From positions 1-64,000 of IMG/VR virus record IMGVR_UViG_3300042468_000945: a stretch of 64,000 bases of DNA; one strand, 5' to 3'. The stretch comes from a virus. The notes under the pieces were generated by a model, which searched no databases, had not been told where the DNA came from, and saw only the letters and a program-made list of their open reading frames with translations. Position numbers and translations under genes: made by a program. Positions within the stretch are counted from its first letter, which is position 1. Every line of letters begins with the position of its first letter. Shown piece after piece: positions 24,969-32,606 of the stretch.

Positions 24969-25585
24969 TGTCCACCATCTAATTTTAGTGTAGATGCATT
25001 AAAGTACTCTGTGTTTACAATAAATTCAATTGCATTACAAATTTCTTCTACATTTCCTAGTCTTTTTAATGGATTAGTTGATAATACTTTTTCAAGAATC
25101 TTTTCAGGTACTTTGTTTGTAAGACCACCATTAAAGTAACCAAGAGCAATTGAGTTTGCAGTTATACCATATTTAGCATTTTCTAATCCAATTGTCCTAG
25201 TAAGAGTTTCACAAAACTTCTTACCTGCGGCATAGATAGATGTACCTTTAATTGGATTATCTCCTAATATAGACGAGATATAAATAATTCTACCATACCC
25301 TTTAAGTTTCATGTAAGGTATACAAGCAGCACAAACATGAGAGTGACCAATAACATTTACTTGAATCATTTTCTCAATATCTGAATCCATTAAATTTGTA
25401 AATAGACCATCAATATTGATCGTTGCAAGGTTGATTACAATGTCATAGTCTAGTCCCATCTTTAATGGTTCTTGAATACTCATATCTGATCCAAAAGAAT
25501 CTACATGATATTTGTCTTTAAGAATATCGTAAACTTGTTTTCCTAATCCGCCCGTACCCCCAACTAGAAGAAGTCGTTTAGTCAT
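24962..25585 (-). CDS. Short-chain dehydrogenase/reductase
   Basis: A 207-residue SDR enzyme. NAD(P)-binding GGTGGLG lies at residues 9-15, the SSI of ISSILGDN (S104-S105) is at the catalytic serine place, and SIYAAGK gives Y118 and K122. The later segment NEKAKYG-like (LENAKYGITANSIALGYFNGG) is a common SDR pattern. It sits in the sugar cassette and may reduce or epimerise a nucleotide sugar; substrate unknown. Confidence 0.87.
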   Translation of the reverse strand: MTKRLLLVGGTGGLGKQVYDILKDKYHVDSFGSDMSIQEPLKMGLDYDIVINLATINIDGLFTNLMDSDIEKMIQVNVIGHSHVCAACIPYMKLKGYGRIIYISSILGDNPIKGTSIYAAGKKFCETLTRTIGLENAKYGITANSIALGYFNGGLTNKVPEKILEKVLSTNPLKRLGNVEEICNAIEFIVNTEYFNASTLKLDGGQC

Positions 25586-25718
25586 TATAAAACTCCCCGT
25601 ATTTAGGATCGAACTCAGTGATCCATAAAGGAATGTTTGTATTCTGAATTGTAGCTGACTGTAGTTCCCAGAAAGTTTCTGCTAATTTTATTTGACCCAA
25701 CCAATTAATGTAATTCAT
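25578..25718 (-). CDS. Tiny protein in the sugar cassette (46 aa)
   Basis: ORF of 46 residues (MNYINWLGQIKLAETF to YGEFYND) that exactly bridges the gap between the PhyH and SDR genes, overlapping the former by 14 and the latter by 8 bases. Overlaps at both ends are the rule for genes here, so translation is likely. No homologue recognised. Confidence 0.45.
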   Translation of the reverse strand: MNYINWLGQIKLAETFWELQSATIQNTNIPLWITEFDPKYGEFYND

Positions 25719-26619
25719 AGTCTCTTATATTTTTAGATTTAACATCTTTTAGTACGTAGTGTCCTTCTCGATAATCAGAATAAAAAGGAGTATAGTATTT
25801 TAATTTTGAATCATCAAAAGCAACGTGAGTAGCCTGGCTCCATCTTGTGCTTTCTGGATTTGTGATTTCTGACCCACCATGCAAAAGATTTGCGGCCCAT
25901 ATTAGTGCAGAACCTTTCTTACCTAAAAACTGTTCTTGTTTATATTGTTTAGCTTTAATCAAACTAGAAACAAAGTTCTCGTATTCAGTATAGTTATCTT
26001 TCTCTTGTTTATATTCTGTGTGAGCCATGTTTAAATCTTGAAACTCAAATATAGGTTCTTTATGTGATTTAGGGTAATAAACTAAAGGACCCTGTTCTGG
26101 ACCGATATCTTCTAAGGCAGTCCAAAAACCACACACCCACCTATGTGGCATAGAAGCAAAATGACAATGATCAGAGTGGGTCGGCTGATTACTACCTAAC
26201 TTAAAATTAATTGTTTGGAATGGCATAGCTGGTCTCCCATATAAAAACTCAATTATGCTCATAGCTCTGGCATTTTTTGCAAGATTTAAAACGTTTTGGT
26301 TCCACTTCCAAGCCTCAAAAATTCTTGGGCCATCGTTATAATGGAAATGACCTTCTTGAGTTTTTACTGCACCTTCCATGAGTTTATTGTCTAACTCTAA
26401 AACTAAGTCATCAATAAAAGTTTCCTCTAGATCTAAATCAATTACAGCATACCCATCAGAGTTAAAGTTTCTAGCTATTTTCTCTAATTCTTTAATATCA
26501 ACGTTAGTCGTGTTTTTTTGTTTTTCTTCTTCTAGTTTTACTTGTAGAAGGGTTTCAAAAAATGGTGATTCTACCCAAGGAATGTTTAGTGCTTCTGGGT
26601 CTATATTATAATTCTTCAT
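25705..26619 (-). CDS. PhyH-family Fe(II)/2-oxoglutarate dioxygenase
   Basis: A 304-residue oxygenase of the phytanoyl-CoA dioxygenase superfamily. The iron site is THSDHCHF (H148 and D150) with distal H247 in NLLHGGS, and R259 in STRWSQ would bind 2-oxoglutarate. All four key residues are present, so it is probably active. In bacteria such enzymes hydroxylate small molecules, sugars or lipids. Placement between SDR and acyltransferase-glycosyltransferase genes suggests a sugar or glycolipid substrate; that is inference. Confidence 0.85.
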   Translation of the reverse strand: MKNYNIDPEALNIPWVESPFFETLLQVKLEEEKQKNTTNVDIKELEKIARNFNSDGYAVIDLDLEETFIDDLVLELDNKLMEGAVKTQEGHFHYNDGPRIFEAWKWNQNVLNLAKNARAMSIIEFLYGRPAMPFQTINFKLGSNQPTHSDHCHFASMPHRWVCGFWTALEDIGPEQGPLVYYPKSHKEPIFEFQDLNMAHTEYKQEKDNYTEYENFVSSLIKAKQYKQEQFLGKKGSALIWAANLLHGGSEITNPESTRWSQATHVAFDDSKLKYYTPFYSDYREGHYVLKDVKSKNIRDYELH

Positions 26620-26620
26620 A

Positions 26621-27901
26621 TTAAAATCCTACTTTATATATGTGTGGTAATGTTAAATCAAAATTGTGTATGTGGTTGCATTGTGATTCGTGAGACATGT
26701 AATTAGAACAAAGTGGGGACACTCCCCTAAGATTTTCTATTGTCATACCGTGTTGGTAGTATATAGACGTAAATTTTTGTTCAATATATTCAAAGTCTCC
26801 ATAGCTAGTATTGTTGTTATGTGGTAAAGAACCTGTTTCTTTAGAAATAATATTTAAATTTTTAGTCGAAGCATAGCCACAACCCCCACCAGAGTGCATT
26901 CCTCCAACACAAGAAACTATAGGGGCTAAACTTACAAATCCGATATTAGGGGAAGATTCTAAAAGATTAATTGCTTCTTTAAACACACCCTCTCTCGTAA
27001 TAATAACATCATCCTCTAAGAAACAAAAGTAATCATAATCATTCTTATGTTTTTGATAAGCAAAATTATACCCAGCAAATGACCCACCTGTGTTTTCTCT
27101 GGTGTAACACAAATACTTTCCATTTTTTGAATTTGTGTTATTTAAAGAATCAACGTACAAATTACCTTCGTGAAATCCAGCTTGATTGTTAATTATAATT
27201 GTATCACAACTGACGCCAGGATCAATTTGTTCATCTGTATCAATATGGTGTTTCAGTAACTCCAATGTATTCTCGGGTGTGGTGGTATTGTTATTTCTTG
27301 GTCTTCTTGAACCAAAGTACGTTACAATAACTTTACAACATTTAGCATTATTATTCTTAGAAGTTTTTAAAATATTTTCTTTGTTTCTATCTTTTATGTG
27401 TTTTATTGGGTTACCAAACCAAATACTCCAAGGAGTTAATTGATTTTTAGTATATACAAAAGATTTTGCACCAATTGTACACCCAATAGGTAGTGTAACA
27501 TTTGGCATTACAATTACATCACTTGCAACTCCAGAGTAATCTTCAAATGTAATATCTCCTCTGTTTATTTTGTTACTACCCCAAAACTCATTAACAGGTC
27601 CAAAGTCCCCACTATAATCTTCGGAAGCACAAAATAACTTTGAACCATAACCAATAAAAGTCCAGTTACCTAAAGTTATTGTATGTTGATTTCCACCCCC
27701 GAGCACACAGTGGCTGGTTATTTGTATATTGTCTCCTGTCTTTAATCCTGTTGTTATCAAAGTAAAAGGATCAATTCGTACATTATTACCAAGAAAAACT
27801 TTACTTGGATTAGTAAAAATCACGTTTTTACCGATATAAACATTCTCACCACAGGAACCGAGTTGTGGTCTCCAATATTCAGTATCCCAGCCAATGCTCA
27901 T
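26621..27901 (-). CDS. Hexapeptide acyltransferase-glycosyltransferase fusion
   Basis: A 426-residue two-part enzyme. Residues about 1-190 form a left-handed beta-helix of hexapeptide repeats (IGKNVIFTNPSKVFLGNN, ITLGNWTFIGYG, VIVMPNVTLPIGCTIGAKS), as in sugar O- or N-acetyltransferases. Residues about 205-426 look like a GT-A glycosyltransferase: KVIVTYFGSRR start and CFLEDDVII carrying a metal-binding DD. Fusion of the two in one chain is notable. The HHTTP-like short linker (KTSKNNNAK) joins them. Flanked by the GNAT-like and PhyH genes. Products unknown. Confidence 0.8.
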   Translation of the reverse strand: MSIGWDTEYWRPQLGSCGENVYIGKNVIFTNPSKVFLGNNVRIDPFTLITTGLKTGDNIQITSHCVLGGGNQHTITLGNWTFIGYGSKLFCASEDYSGDFGPVNEFWGSNKINRGDITFEDYSGVASDVIVMPNVTLPIGCTIGAKSFVYTKNQLTPWSIWFGNPIKHIKDRNKENILKTSKNNNAKCCKVIVTYFGSRRPRNNNTTTPENTLELLKHHIDTDEQIDPGVSCDTIIINNQAGFHEGNLYVDSLNNTNSKNGKYLCYTRENTGGSFAGYNFAYQKHKNDYDYFCFLEDDVIITREGVFKEAINLLESSPNIGFVSLAPIVSCVGGMHSGGGCGYASTKNLNIISKETGSLPHNNNTSYGDFEYIEQKFTSIYYQHGMTIENLRGVSPLCSNYMSHESQCNHIHNFDLTLPHIYKVGF

Positions 27902-28290
27902 TATATATTTACCTCTAAGTAATTATTTCTTGTATTTGTTTTATATTGATCTGAAACTTGTTTGAGGAAATTTAAATTGTTTGACTCTAGATAAATTTTA
28001 TTAATTGAACCATATTCAATTGCTTTGGTTGAGCCAATTAAGAGTGGAATAATATCTTTGTTATAATCATCAGAAGATACATAACAACTAGCAACTACAG
28101 TATTAGGAGAATCAATAGGAGTTATAAACATAGCCCCCTGAACTTTTCCATCTATTTTTACTACATAAGAGAACTTTTGTGTTGTCACAAAATGAACCCA
28201 CTCAGTATAATTTAAAGAAGTGTTAAGCTTTTTGTGTATATTCTTTAAAGCACTATCGTTACAGCCAATTTTATCCAGTGTTATATTCAT
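27901..28290 (-). CDS. GNAT-like acetyltransferase (tentative)
   Basis: A 129-residue protein from the ATG at 28290; a longer upstream reading uses a non-optimal start within the GT9 gene. FSYVVKIDGKVQGAMFI and the VASCYVSSDDYNKDIIPLLI segment fit a short GNAT fold in which acetyl-CoA would bind after a strand pair, but the signature R/Q-x-x-G-x-G/A is not clear. It overlaps the previous gene by 20 bases. Function tentative. Confidence 0.45.
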   Translation of the reverse strand: MNITLDKIGCNDSALKNIHKKLNTSLNYTEWVHFVTTQKFSYVVKIDGKVQGAMFITPIDSPNTVVASCYVSSDDYNKDIIPLLIGSTKAIEYGSINKIYLESNNLNFLKQVSDQYKTNTRNNYLEVNI

Positions 28291-29140
28291 TTGAACCCCC
28301 AAATAATGGTTTAAGTAAAGGTGTAATAAAGTTAACATCAATATTTGTAACTGGCATATTAAGTTCAATTCCTAGTTGATTTGGAAATTGTGGTTTTGCT
28401 GATACTAACCAATTAGGTAAAGCACATGAAATAACAAGGAAATTTGCACCCACAGCAGCCGCTAAGAATCTTAGTCCTGTATCAACACTTAACACACCAT
28501 TAGATAAAGTCATTAAAGCAGCTATATGTTCAATAGGCTTACCGTACATTTTTGTATAGTTCCAATCACTAAACCTATCTTCTTCAAGTTCTTTTAATGA
28601 TCCCACTGCTACAGGTATAATTCCCATTCCATTCAAATAATCTGCAATCTGTTTCCAGTACATATTACTAAAACACTTGTTTGGTTTGTTTCCTTGGTCG
28701 TCATTATGTGAAGTACATGACCAACTATGTCTGCCAATTAAAATAAATGGTTTACCACCTAATTCTGTTTCAAAGATTTGTTTTGCGGCATCTAAATCTT
28801 CTTGTGTCGGAACATAAATATAATCCTTATTGATTAAAGGAATACTTAATTGTGAAGCAAACGCGTCTATCATAGGTACGTGTGCTTGTAAACCAACATC
28901 CATTGCTTTAACACAACTTAAAACTACATCTGATTCTTGTTTATCACCAATTAAAATATTATCAATGTAAGGATTTCTTGAATGAATTAGGGAACTTACA
29001 CTACCTTCTTTACACCTATAATTAATTTCTAAGTCTGGACGATATATTTTTAAATTCCTAATTGTAGGTGACTGCATAATAGCATCACCAATAAGATCAT
29101 CACTAAAGAATGTTAAAGATTTAATTAGTTCGTTATTCAT
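28271..29140 (-). CDS. Glycosyltransferase family 9 (heptosyltransferase-like)
   Basis: A 289-residue GT-B type enzyme. The start is set at the ATG at 29140, with GGAG six bases before it; a longer start would overlap the previous gene by 50 bases. DDLIGDAIMQSPTIRNLK is the family 9 N-terminal signature, and GVLSVDTGLRFLAAAVG the C-terminal nucleotide-sugar site. Family 9 enzymes add heptose or related sugars to lipopolysaccharide cores. In this phage it may act on host surface glycan or a virion component. Confidence 0.82.
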   Translation of the reverse strand: MNNELIKSLTFFSDDLIGDAIMQSPTIRNLKIYRPDLEINYRCKEGSVSSLIHSRNPYIDNILIGDKQESDVVLSCVKAMDVGLQAHVPMIDAFASQLSIPLINKDYIYVPTQEDLDAAKQIFETELGGKPFILIGRHSWSCTSHNDDQGNKPNKCFSNMYWKQIADYLNGMGIIPVAVGSLKELEEDRFSDWNYTKMYGKPIEHIAALMTLSNGVLSVDTGLRFLAAAVGANFLVISCALPNWLVSAKPQFPNQLGIELNMPVTNIDVNFITPLLKPLFGGSNEYNTG

Positions 29141-29930
29141 TAATTGCTCCAATAAATTTGGGTTCAAGTAAGCCAGGGACAACTAGTTCATTAGTAGGTT
29201 CCCACAGAAGCTCTAAATTAAAATTGGCTAACCACCCCAGGTCATGATTCCATGATTTACCTGCTTGGTGCTCTACACCAGGATAATTTACATATACTGT
29301 TTTAAACCCAGCTTTCCTAGCATCATTAGAAAATAGTCTATCACTTCCTATATGTGCAAGCCCTTTAAATGGTGCAAACTCTGGGTATGTGGTTGTTGGA
29401 CCACCTAAATCAGTTTCACAAAAGACACCAATCGTTTCAAAAACCTCTTTCTTAACACAGAACATATGTCCAGTTACATATCCAGGATCTTCTACATATG
29501 TTAATAATGGGTCGCCATGTTGAGGAGAATCAGTATACCCAGCAATACCAATAGTAGGATCATCTTCAAATGCTTTTAATAACATCTCAAAACAACCTTC
29601 TTTTAAATCACAATCACTATTAACAATAAAGTAGTGAGTTAATTCAGGGTCCCACATGTATAAATTTCTTATTCCAATATTAACAGTACGAGTGAATAAT
29701 TGTTGCTGTTTCCACGATACACCATAAAATTTACCATTTTTTTTAGTTTTTATTACAGCCATTGTCCTATCTAAAGTTTCTTGGTTTGATGCATCTTGTA
29801 CAGTTATACCTGTCATACCATACTTATTACTATAGTTTTCAACAATAAAAGATAAAGATCGTTCTACATAATCAGGAGCATTATGTATAGGCATTACCCA
29901 ACCGCAATTACTTAATTTGTTATTATCCAT
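29133..29930 (-). CDS. Family 2-like glycosyltransferase
   Basis: A 265-residue GT-A enzyme. CGWVMPIHNAPDYVERSLSF is the N-terminal nucleotide-sugar fold; FIVNSDCDLKEGCF contains a DxD metal site; later YVTGHMFCVKKEVFETIG and the acidic LGGPTTTYPEFAPFKG region match GT2 chain-adding enzymes. It precedes the GT9 gene by an 8-base overlap. First glycosyltransferase of the sugar cassette in transcription order. Confidence 0.82.
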   Translation of the reverse strand: MDNNKLSNCGWVMPIHNAPDYVERSLSFIVENYSNKYGMTGITVQDASNQETLDRTMAVIKTKKNGKFYGVSWKQQQLFTRTVNIGIRNLYMWDPELTHYFIVNSDCDLKEGCFEMLLKAFEDDPTIGIAGYTDSPQHGDPLLTYVEDPGYVTGHMFCVKKEVFETIGVFCETDLGGPTTTYPEFAPFKGLAHIGSDRLFSNDARKAGFKTVYVNYPGVEHQAGKSWNHDLGWLANFNLELLWEPTNELVVPGLLEPKFIGAINE

Positions 29931-29931
29931 G

Positions 29932-30615
29932 TTATTTTCTGTCTATAACTAGTGTAGGTTTATATAAAATTGATTCATCAATTTCTATCTCTTTAAAACG
30001 ATTTTTTATTTGTTTTGATACAACAGAACTAACTCTATTTAATTCTTCCCACAGTCTGGTGGAAGAGTTTAGCTCTACTTTAATGTATTTGGGTTCTTTT
30101 CTATTTCTAACAATGTTAGTTATTTTTTCAACTAACTCTTCTGAGAATTCTACTTCAAAATTATTTGGAGTTTTTAATTTTCTTCCATATAAACCAAAAA
30201 CAATATCAACTACTGGGAGATCTTTATGGAATCCCAGCATATTATCAATACTGCATGCTCTAGCCCATATCTTACAAGACGTGGTATAGTTTGTAACTAC
30301 AACAGGACCTATCTTTAAAAGGTTGGCTATTTCAATCCTTTTTTCCTGTATGTTTGCGGCATACATATGGAACCACCAATGCTTTTCTTTTTCTAGGTTT
30401 TTTGGGTTTTTGGACATGATCTCAATCAATGCCCTTCCAGTATAACTACCGTAATCAAGAAAAGGAAGACATACAACATTCCCGCCAATCTTCTTGGCTA
30501 TTAGCTGTGCAATAAGCCTTTTACCGCAATCAGGAGTTCCTGTTATTTCAATTAGGGGGTGTTGAGGTATCGGACTCTTTAACCCATGCAGTTTTTTTGT
30601 TCGTCTTTTCCTCAA
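29932..30615 (-). CDS. Degenerate thymidylate-kinase-like protein
   Basis: A 227-residue P-loop protein resembling phage and bacterial dTMP kinases: ITGTPDCGKRL is the P-loop, and FHMYAANIQEKRIEIANL, VVTNYTTSCKIWARA resemble the LFAADR/VLCDRY regions. The P-loop has GKR where GKS/T is normal, so phosphate binding may be altered. The start is a TTG at 30615 preceded by GAGGAAG six to nine bases away; no ATG is present upstream of the P-loop. It overlaps the RemA-like gene by 68 bases. It could be a nucleotide-salvage enzyme or an inactive relative. Confidence 0.65.
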   Translation of the reverse strand: MRKRRTKKLHGLKSPIPQHPLIEITGTPDCGKRLIAQLIAKKIGGNVVCLPFLDYGSYTGRALIEIMSKNPKNLEKEKHWWFHMYAANIQEKRIEIANLLKIGPVVVTNYTTSCKIWARACSIDNMLGFHKDLPVVDIVFGLYGRKLKTPNNFEVEFSEELVEKITNIVRNRKEPKYIKVELNSSTRLWEELNRVSSVVSKQIKNRFKEIEIDESILYKPTLVIDRK

Positions 30616-30874
30616 TTATATCTTCCTCAATGTTAAGTTCTTTTTTATATCTTTTAACAATTGTAATTACAGGTATTGCACTAATTATGTATCTGTTAGC
30701 TGTTAGTACAATTAAAGTAAATGCTCTTCTTCCTTTTGTAAGGTTAAGGATTGCTGTAGGTCTTTCAAGTTCTACTAGTTTAATTATCTTCTTAATTGCG
30801 CGAACCTTGTAATCAAGAATAGCTACAATTTGATCAGCTGGTATGAAGTTATTAAATCCGACATGTATTAACAT
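30548..30874 (-). CDS. remA: RemA (DUF370)-like DNA-binding regulator
   Basis: A 108-residue protein matching the RemA/DUF370 family, known from Bacillus subtilis as a DNA-binding activator of biofilm matrix genes. MLIHVGFNNFIPADQIVAIL matches the family start (HVGFNN.xVxADRIVAIL); TKGRRAFTLIVLTANRYIISAI matches its GRRxRxVxxxDSxHxxxSAx block. Residues 80-108 are an extra charged tail (LNIEEDIIEEKTNKKT). The start overlaps the previous gene by one base. Likely a regulator of phage genes; targets unknown. Confidence 0.85.
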   Translation of the reverse strand: MLIHVGFNNFIPADQIVAILDYKVRAIKKIIKLVELERPTAILNLTKGRRAFTLIVLTANRYIISAIPVITIVKRYKKELNIEEDIIEEKTNKKTAWVKESDTSTPPN

Positions 30875-31290
30875 TAAAGTAAACCATTCAATTTTGCTTT
30901 GTCAACATCAGAAAGTTCCATGTACACATCTTCCTCTGTGACTCTACCACCCCATTGCTTGAGTACTTCAACTGATTCTTGGTACTCTTGGTAGTCTCCA
31001 GGAGACATGCCCATAGAAGTAGGTGTTGCGTCTGGGTGAGAAAAAGGATTATTTAATGCTTTCTGAATTACTTTAATAGCTTTTTGAATATCTGGTTGGA
31101 ATTCTCCTTCTGCTAAATACCCTCCAAGCTGTTGTGCTGGTCTAACTCTTGATTCACATACATTACACATTAGCATATGCTTATCATAGTTTTGGCATTT
31201 ATTAGAGACAGTACAACGAGAAAACATTGGACACCTGTTCTTTAGGTTTGTAGGGTAAAAATATCCTCTTGCTATACTAGGTAGTTGCAT
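30874..31290 (-). CDS. Cysteine-containing hypothetical protein (138 aa)
   Basis: ORF of 138 residues with an N-terminal Cys cluster: C20, C26, C32 in the CPMFSRCTVSNKCQNY region and CNVC (42-45), which could bind zinc or an iron-sulphur group. The rest is polar with GDYQEYQESVEVLKQWGG. It overlaps the RemA-like gene start by one base, linking the two in translation. No family recognised. Confidence 0.5.
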   Translation of the reverse strand: MQLPSIARGYFYPTNLKNRCPMFSRCTVSNKCQNYDKHMLMCNVCESRVRPAQQLGGYLAEGEFQPDIQKAIKVIQKALNNPFSHPDATPTSMGMSPGDYQEYQESVEVLKQWGGRVTEEDVYMELSDVDKAKLNGLL

Positions 31291-31721
31291 TAAATTTCCT
31301 CAACGGTTCCTGGATTAGAAAGCTTCTCAATCCCGTCAATTTGATCTTCAAGTTCTTGTAATCTAGCTACAATCCTTCTTAGTGATTGTGTAAGCCAATC
31401 ATAAGTTACTGGTTGAAGTGCTACCTCATTTTCAGGGAGCGTATCAAGATTTGTTCTCCAGTCTGAGAGATACTGATAGAAGTCAGTTAGGAATTCTTTT
31501 TCCATTACTAAACCAATAATCGTAGTACCTTCAAATTCTTGAAGCATTTTATTAACTACATTTACACCCTCATGTGCGGTATTCTTTGAAAGGGTAAAAG
31601 CACGTTCAATTAATTGATCTCGATTTTGTGGAGACCATGAATCTTTATTTGCAAGTTCTTCTATATCTTCTTTGAAGATAGGAAGAGTTTCATTTAACAA
31701 AATTTTATCTAGTGTTGACAT
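31290..31721 (-). CDS. Helical acidic hypothetical protein (143 aa)
   Basis: ORF of 143 residues, mostly acidic helices, with a coiled-coil-like C terminus (SLRRIVARLQELEDQIDGIE). One-base overlaps to the genes on both sides. No motif recognised; it may be a structural or assembly factor in the operon headed by the sigma-like gene. Confidence 0.5.
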   Translation of the reverse strand: MSTLDKILLNETLPIFKEDIEELANKDSWSPQNRDQLIERAFTLSKNTAHEGVNVVNKMLQEFEGTTIIGLVMEKEFLTDFYQYLSDWRTNLDTLPENEVALQPVTYDWLTQSLRRIVARLQELEDQIDGIEKLSNPGTVEEI

Positions 31722-32014
31722 TATTTTACCCAGCTGTGCTCATATTTTTCATGAAGAGTTTTTACATTCTGGAAGAGGTGGTTTTCTAATTTCTGTGCTG
31801 ATTCAATACTCTTTCTTTTTGTAATAAACCAGTATAGGCTCTGTAGGAATGGTTTTGGAAGTGGAGGTTGATTAGGAATAGTATTTTGATTTAAAACTGT
31901 TGTTAATGTTTCTAACAACAGTTCTGCTTCACTATACTTTTTTGCAACCATTAACCTAGTAATTTGAGAATTGATTTTATTAATATATTCAACAACACGA
32001 CGGCTATTAATCAT
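31721..32014 (-). CDS. Helical hypothetical protein (97 aa)
   Basis: ORF of 97 residues from the ATG at 32014, overlapping the co-chaperonin stop by 8 bases (an upstream TTG is possible). It is basic and helical (AKKYSEAELLLETLTTVL). No domain recognised. One-base overlap to the next gene. Confidence 0.5.
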   Translation of the reverse strand: MINSRRVVEYINKINSQITRLMVAKKYSEAELLLETLTTVLNQNTIPNQPPLPKPFLQSLYWFITKRKSIESAQKLENHLFQNVKTLHEKYEHSWVK

Positions 32015-32600
32015 TACTAACAAGTTCTCCGTAAATATCTGTGTGCATTATGAGGTATCTTTTTTCATTGAAACCTAATGGCTCCAAATCAACAATTAAA
32101 GTATTATATGGGTTAAACACAACAGTAGAGCCTACTGATACTTGGTGCTCAATTGGATTACCTGTTGCATCAGTCCAACCATAACCTAAACTCTTTACAA
32201 CACCCAAAGCAGGTGGGACAGTTTTTGAGTCTGGCATTAAAATTAAAGAGTCTTCTTCTTTTGTTTCAATCTTTTCAATTTCAATGTAGTTACCCAAAGG
32301 TTTGAGGGTTAAGTTTTCTAAGTCTATTTTACACATTATATCTAATTCAGAGGCAACATAAAAAGGATCAGAATTTGGTAATTCAACAACTTCTTTTCCG
32401 TGTGCCATTACATAAACTGTATCTTCTTGTTTCAGTTGAGAGGGTTGAATCTTACCATTAAAGTCAGGGAAGCCAGGACCAACATCTAAAACTTTACCCC
32501 ATCTATATTCTTTCTTTGCACTGTCAATACTAACAATGTCAGGGTTTGCGTCGTCTATAAGATTAAATGTCAAATAATTATTAACAGGTTTGATTTTCAT
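32007..32600 (-). CDS. groES: Tandem GroES-like co-chaperonin (two Cpn10 domains)
   Basis: A 197-residue protein of two consecutive Cpn10 folds. Domain 1 (about 2-94): MKIKPVNNYL, mobile-loop IVSIDSAKKEYRWGKVLDVG, GFPDFNG, and DTVYVMAHGKEVVEL. Domain 2 (about 95-197): LKPLGNYIEIEK, SLILMPDSKTVPPALGVVKS, then a long insert to TDIYGEL. The loop tips IVS and LIL occupy the place of the IVL of GroES. A fused pair resembles chloroplast Cpn20/21 rather than the one-domain T4 gp31. GroEL is encoded about 21 kb away in the same leftward unit, so the two likely form a phage folding machine. No duplicate stop or frameshift. Confidence 0.85.
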   Translation of the reverse strand: MKIKPVNNYLTFNLIDDANPDIVSIDSAKKEYRWGKVLDVGPGFPDFNGKIQPSQLKQEDTVYVMAHGKEVVELPNSDPFYVASELDIMCKIDLENLTLKPLGNYIEIEKIETKEEDSLILMPDSKTVPPALGVVKSLGYGWTDATGNPIEHQVSVGSTVVFNPYNTLIVDLEPLGFNEKRYLIMHTDIYGELVSND

Positions 32601-32606
32601 ATTATT

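Noticed and set aside
22998-30615. DNA hypermodification pathway made of glycosyltransferases, dioxygenase and degenerate thymidylate kinase
   Set aside because: The dioxygenase is of PhyH rather than TET/JBP type, there is no thymidylate hydroxymethylase or pyrophosphorylase, and a DegT aminotransferase, GT9 and acyltransferase point to surface sugars. Kept only as an outside possibility.
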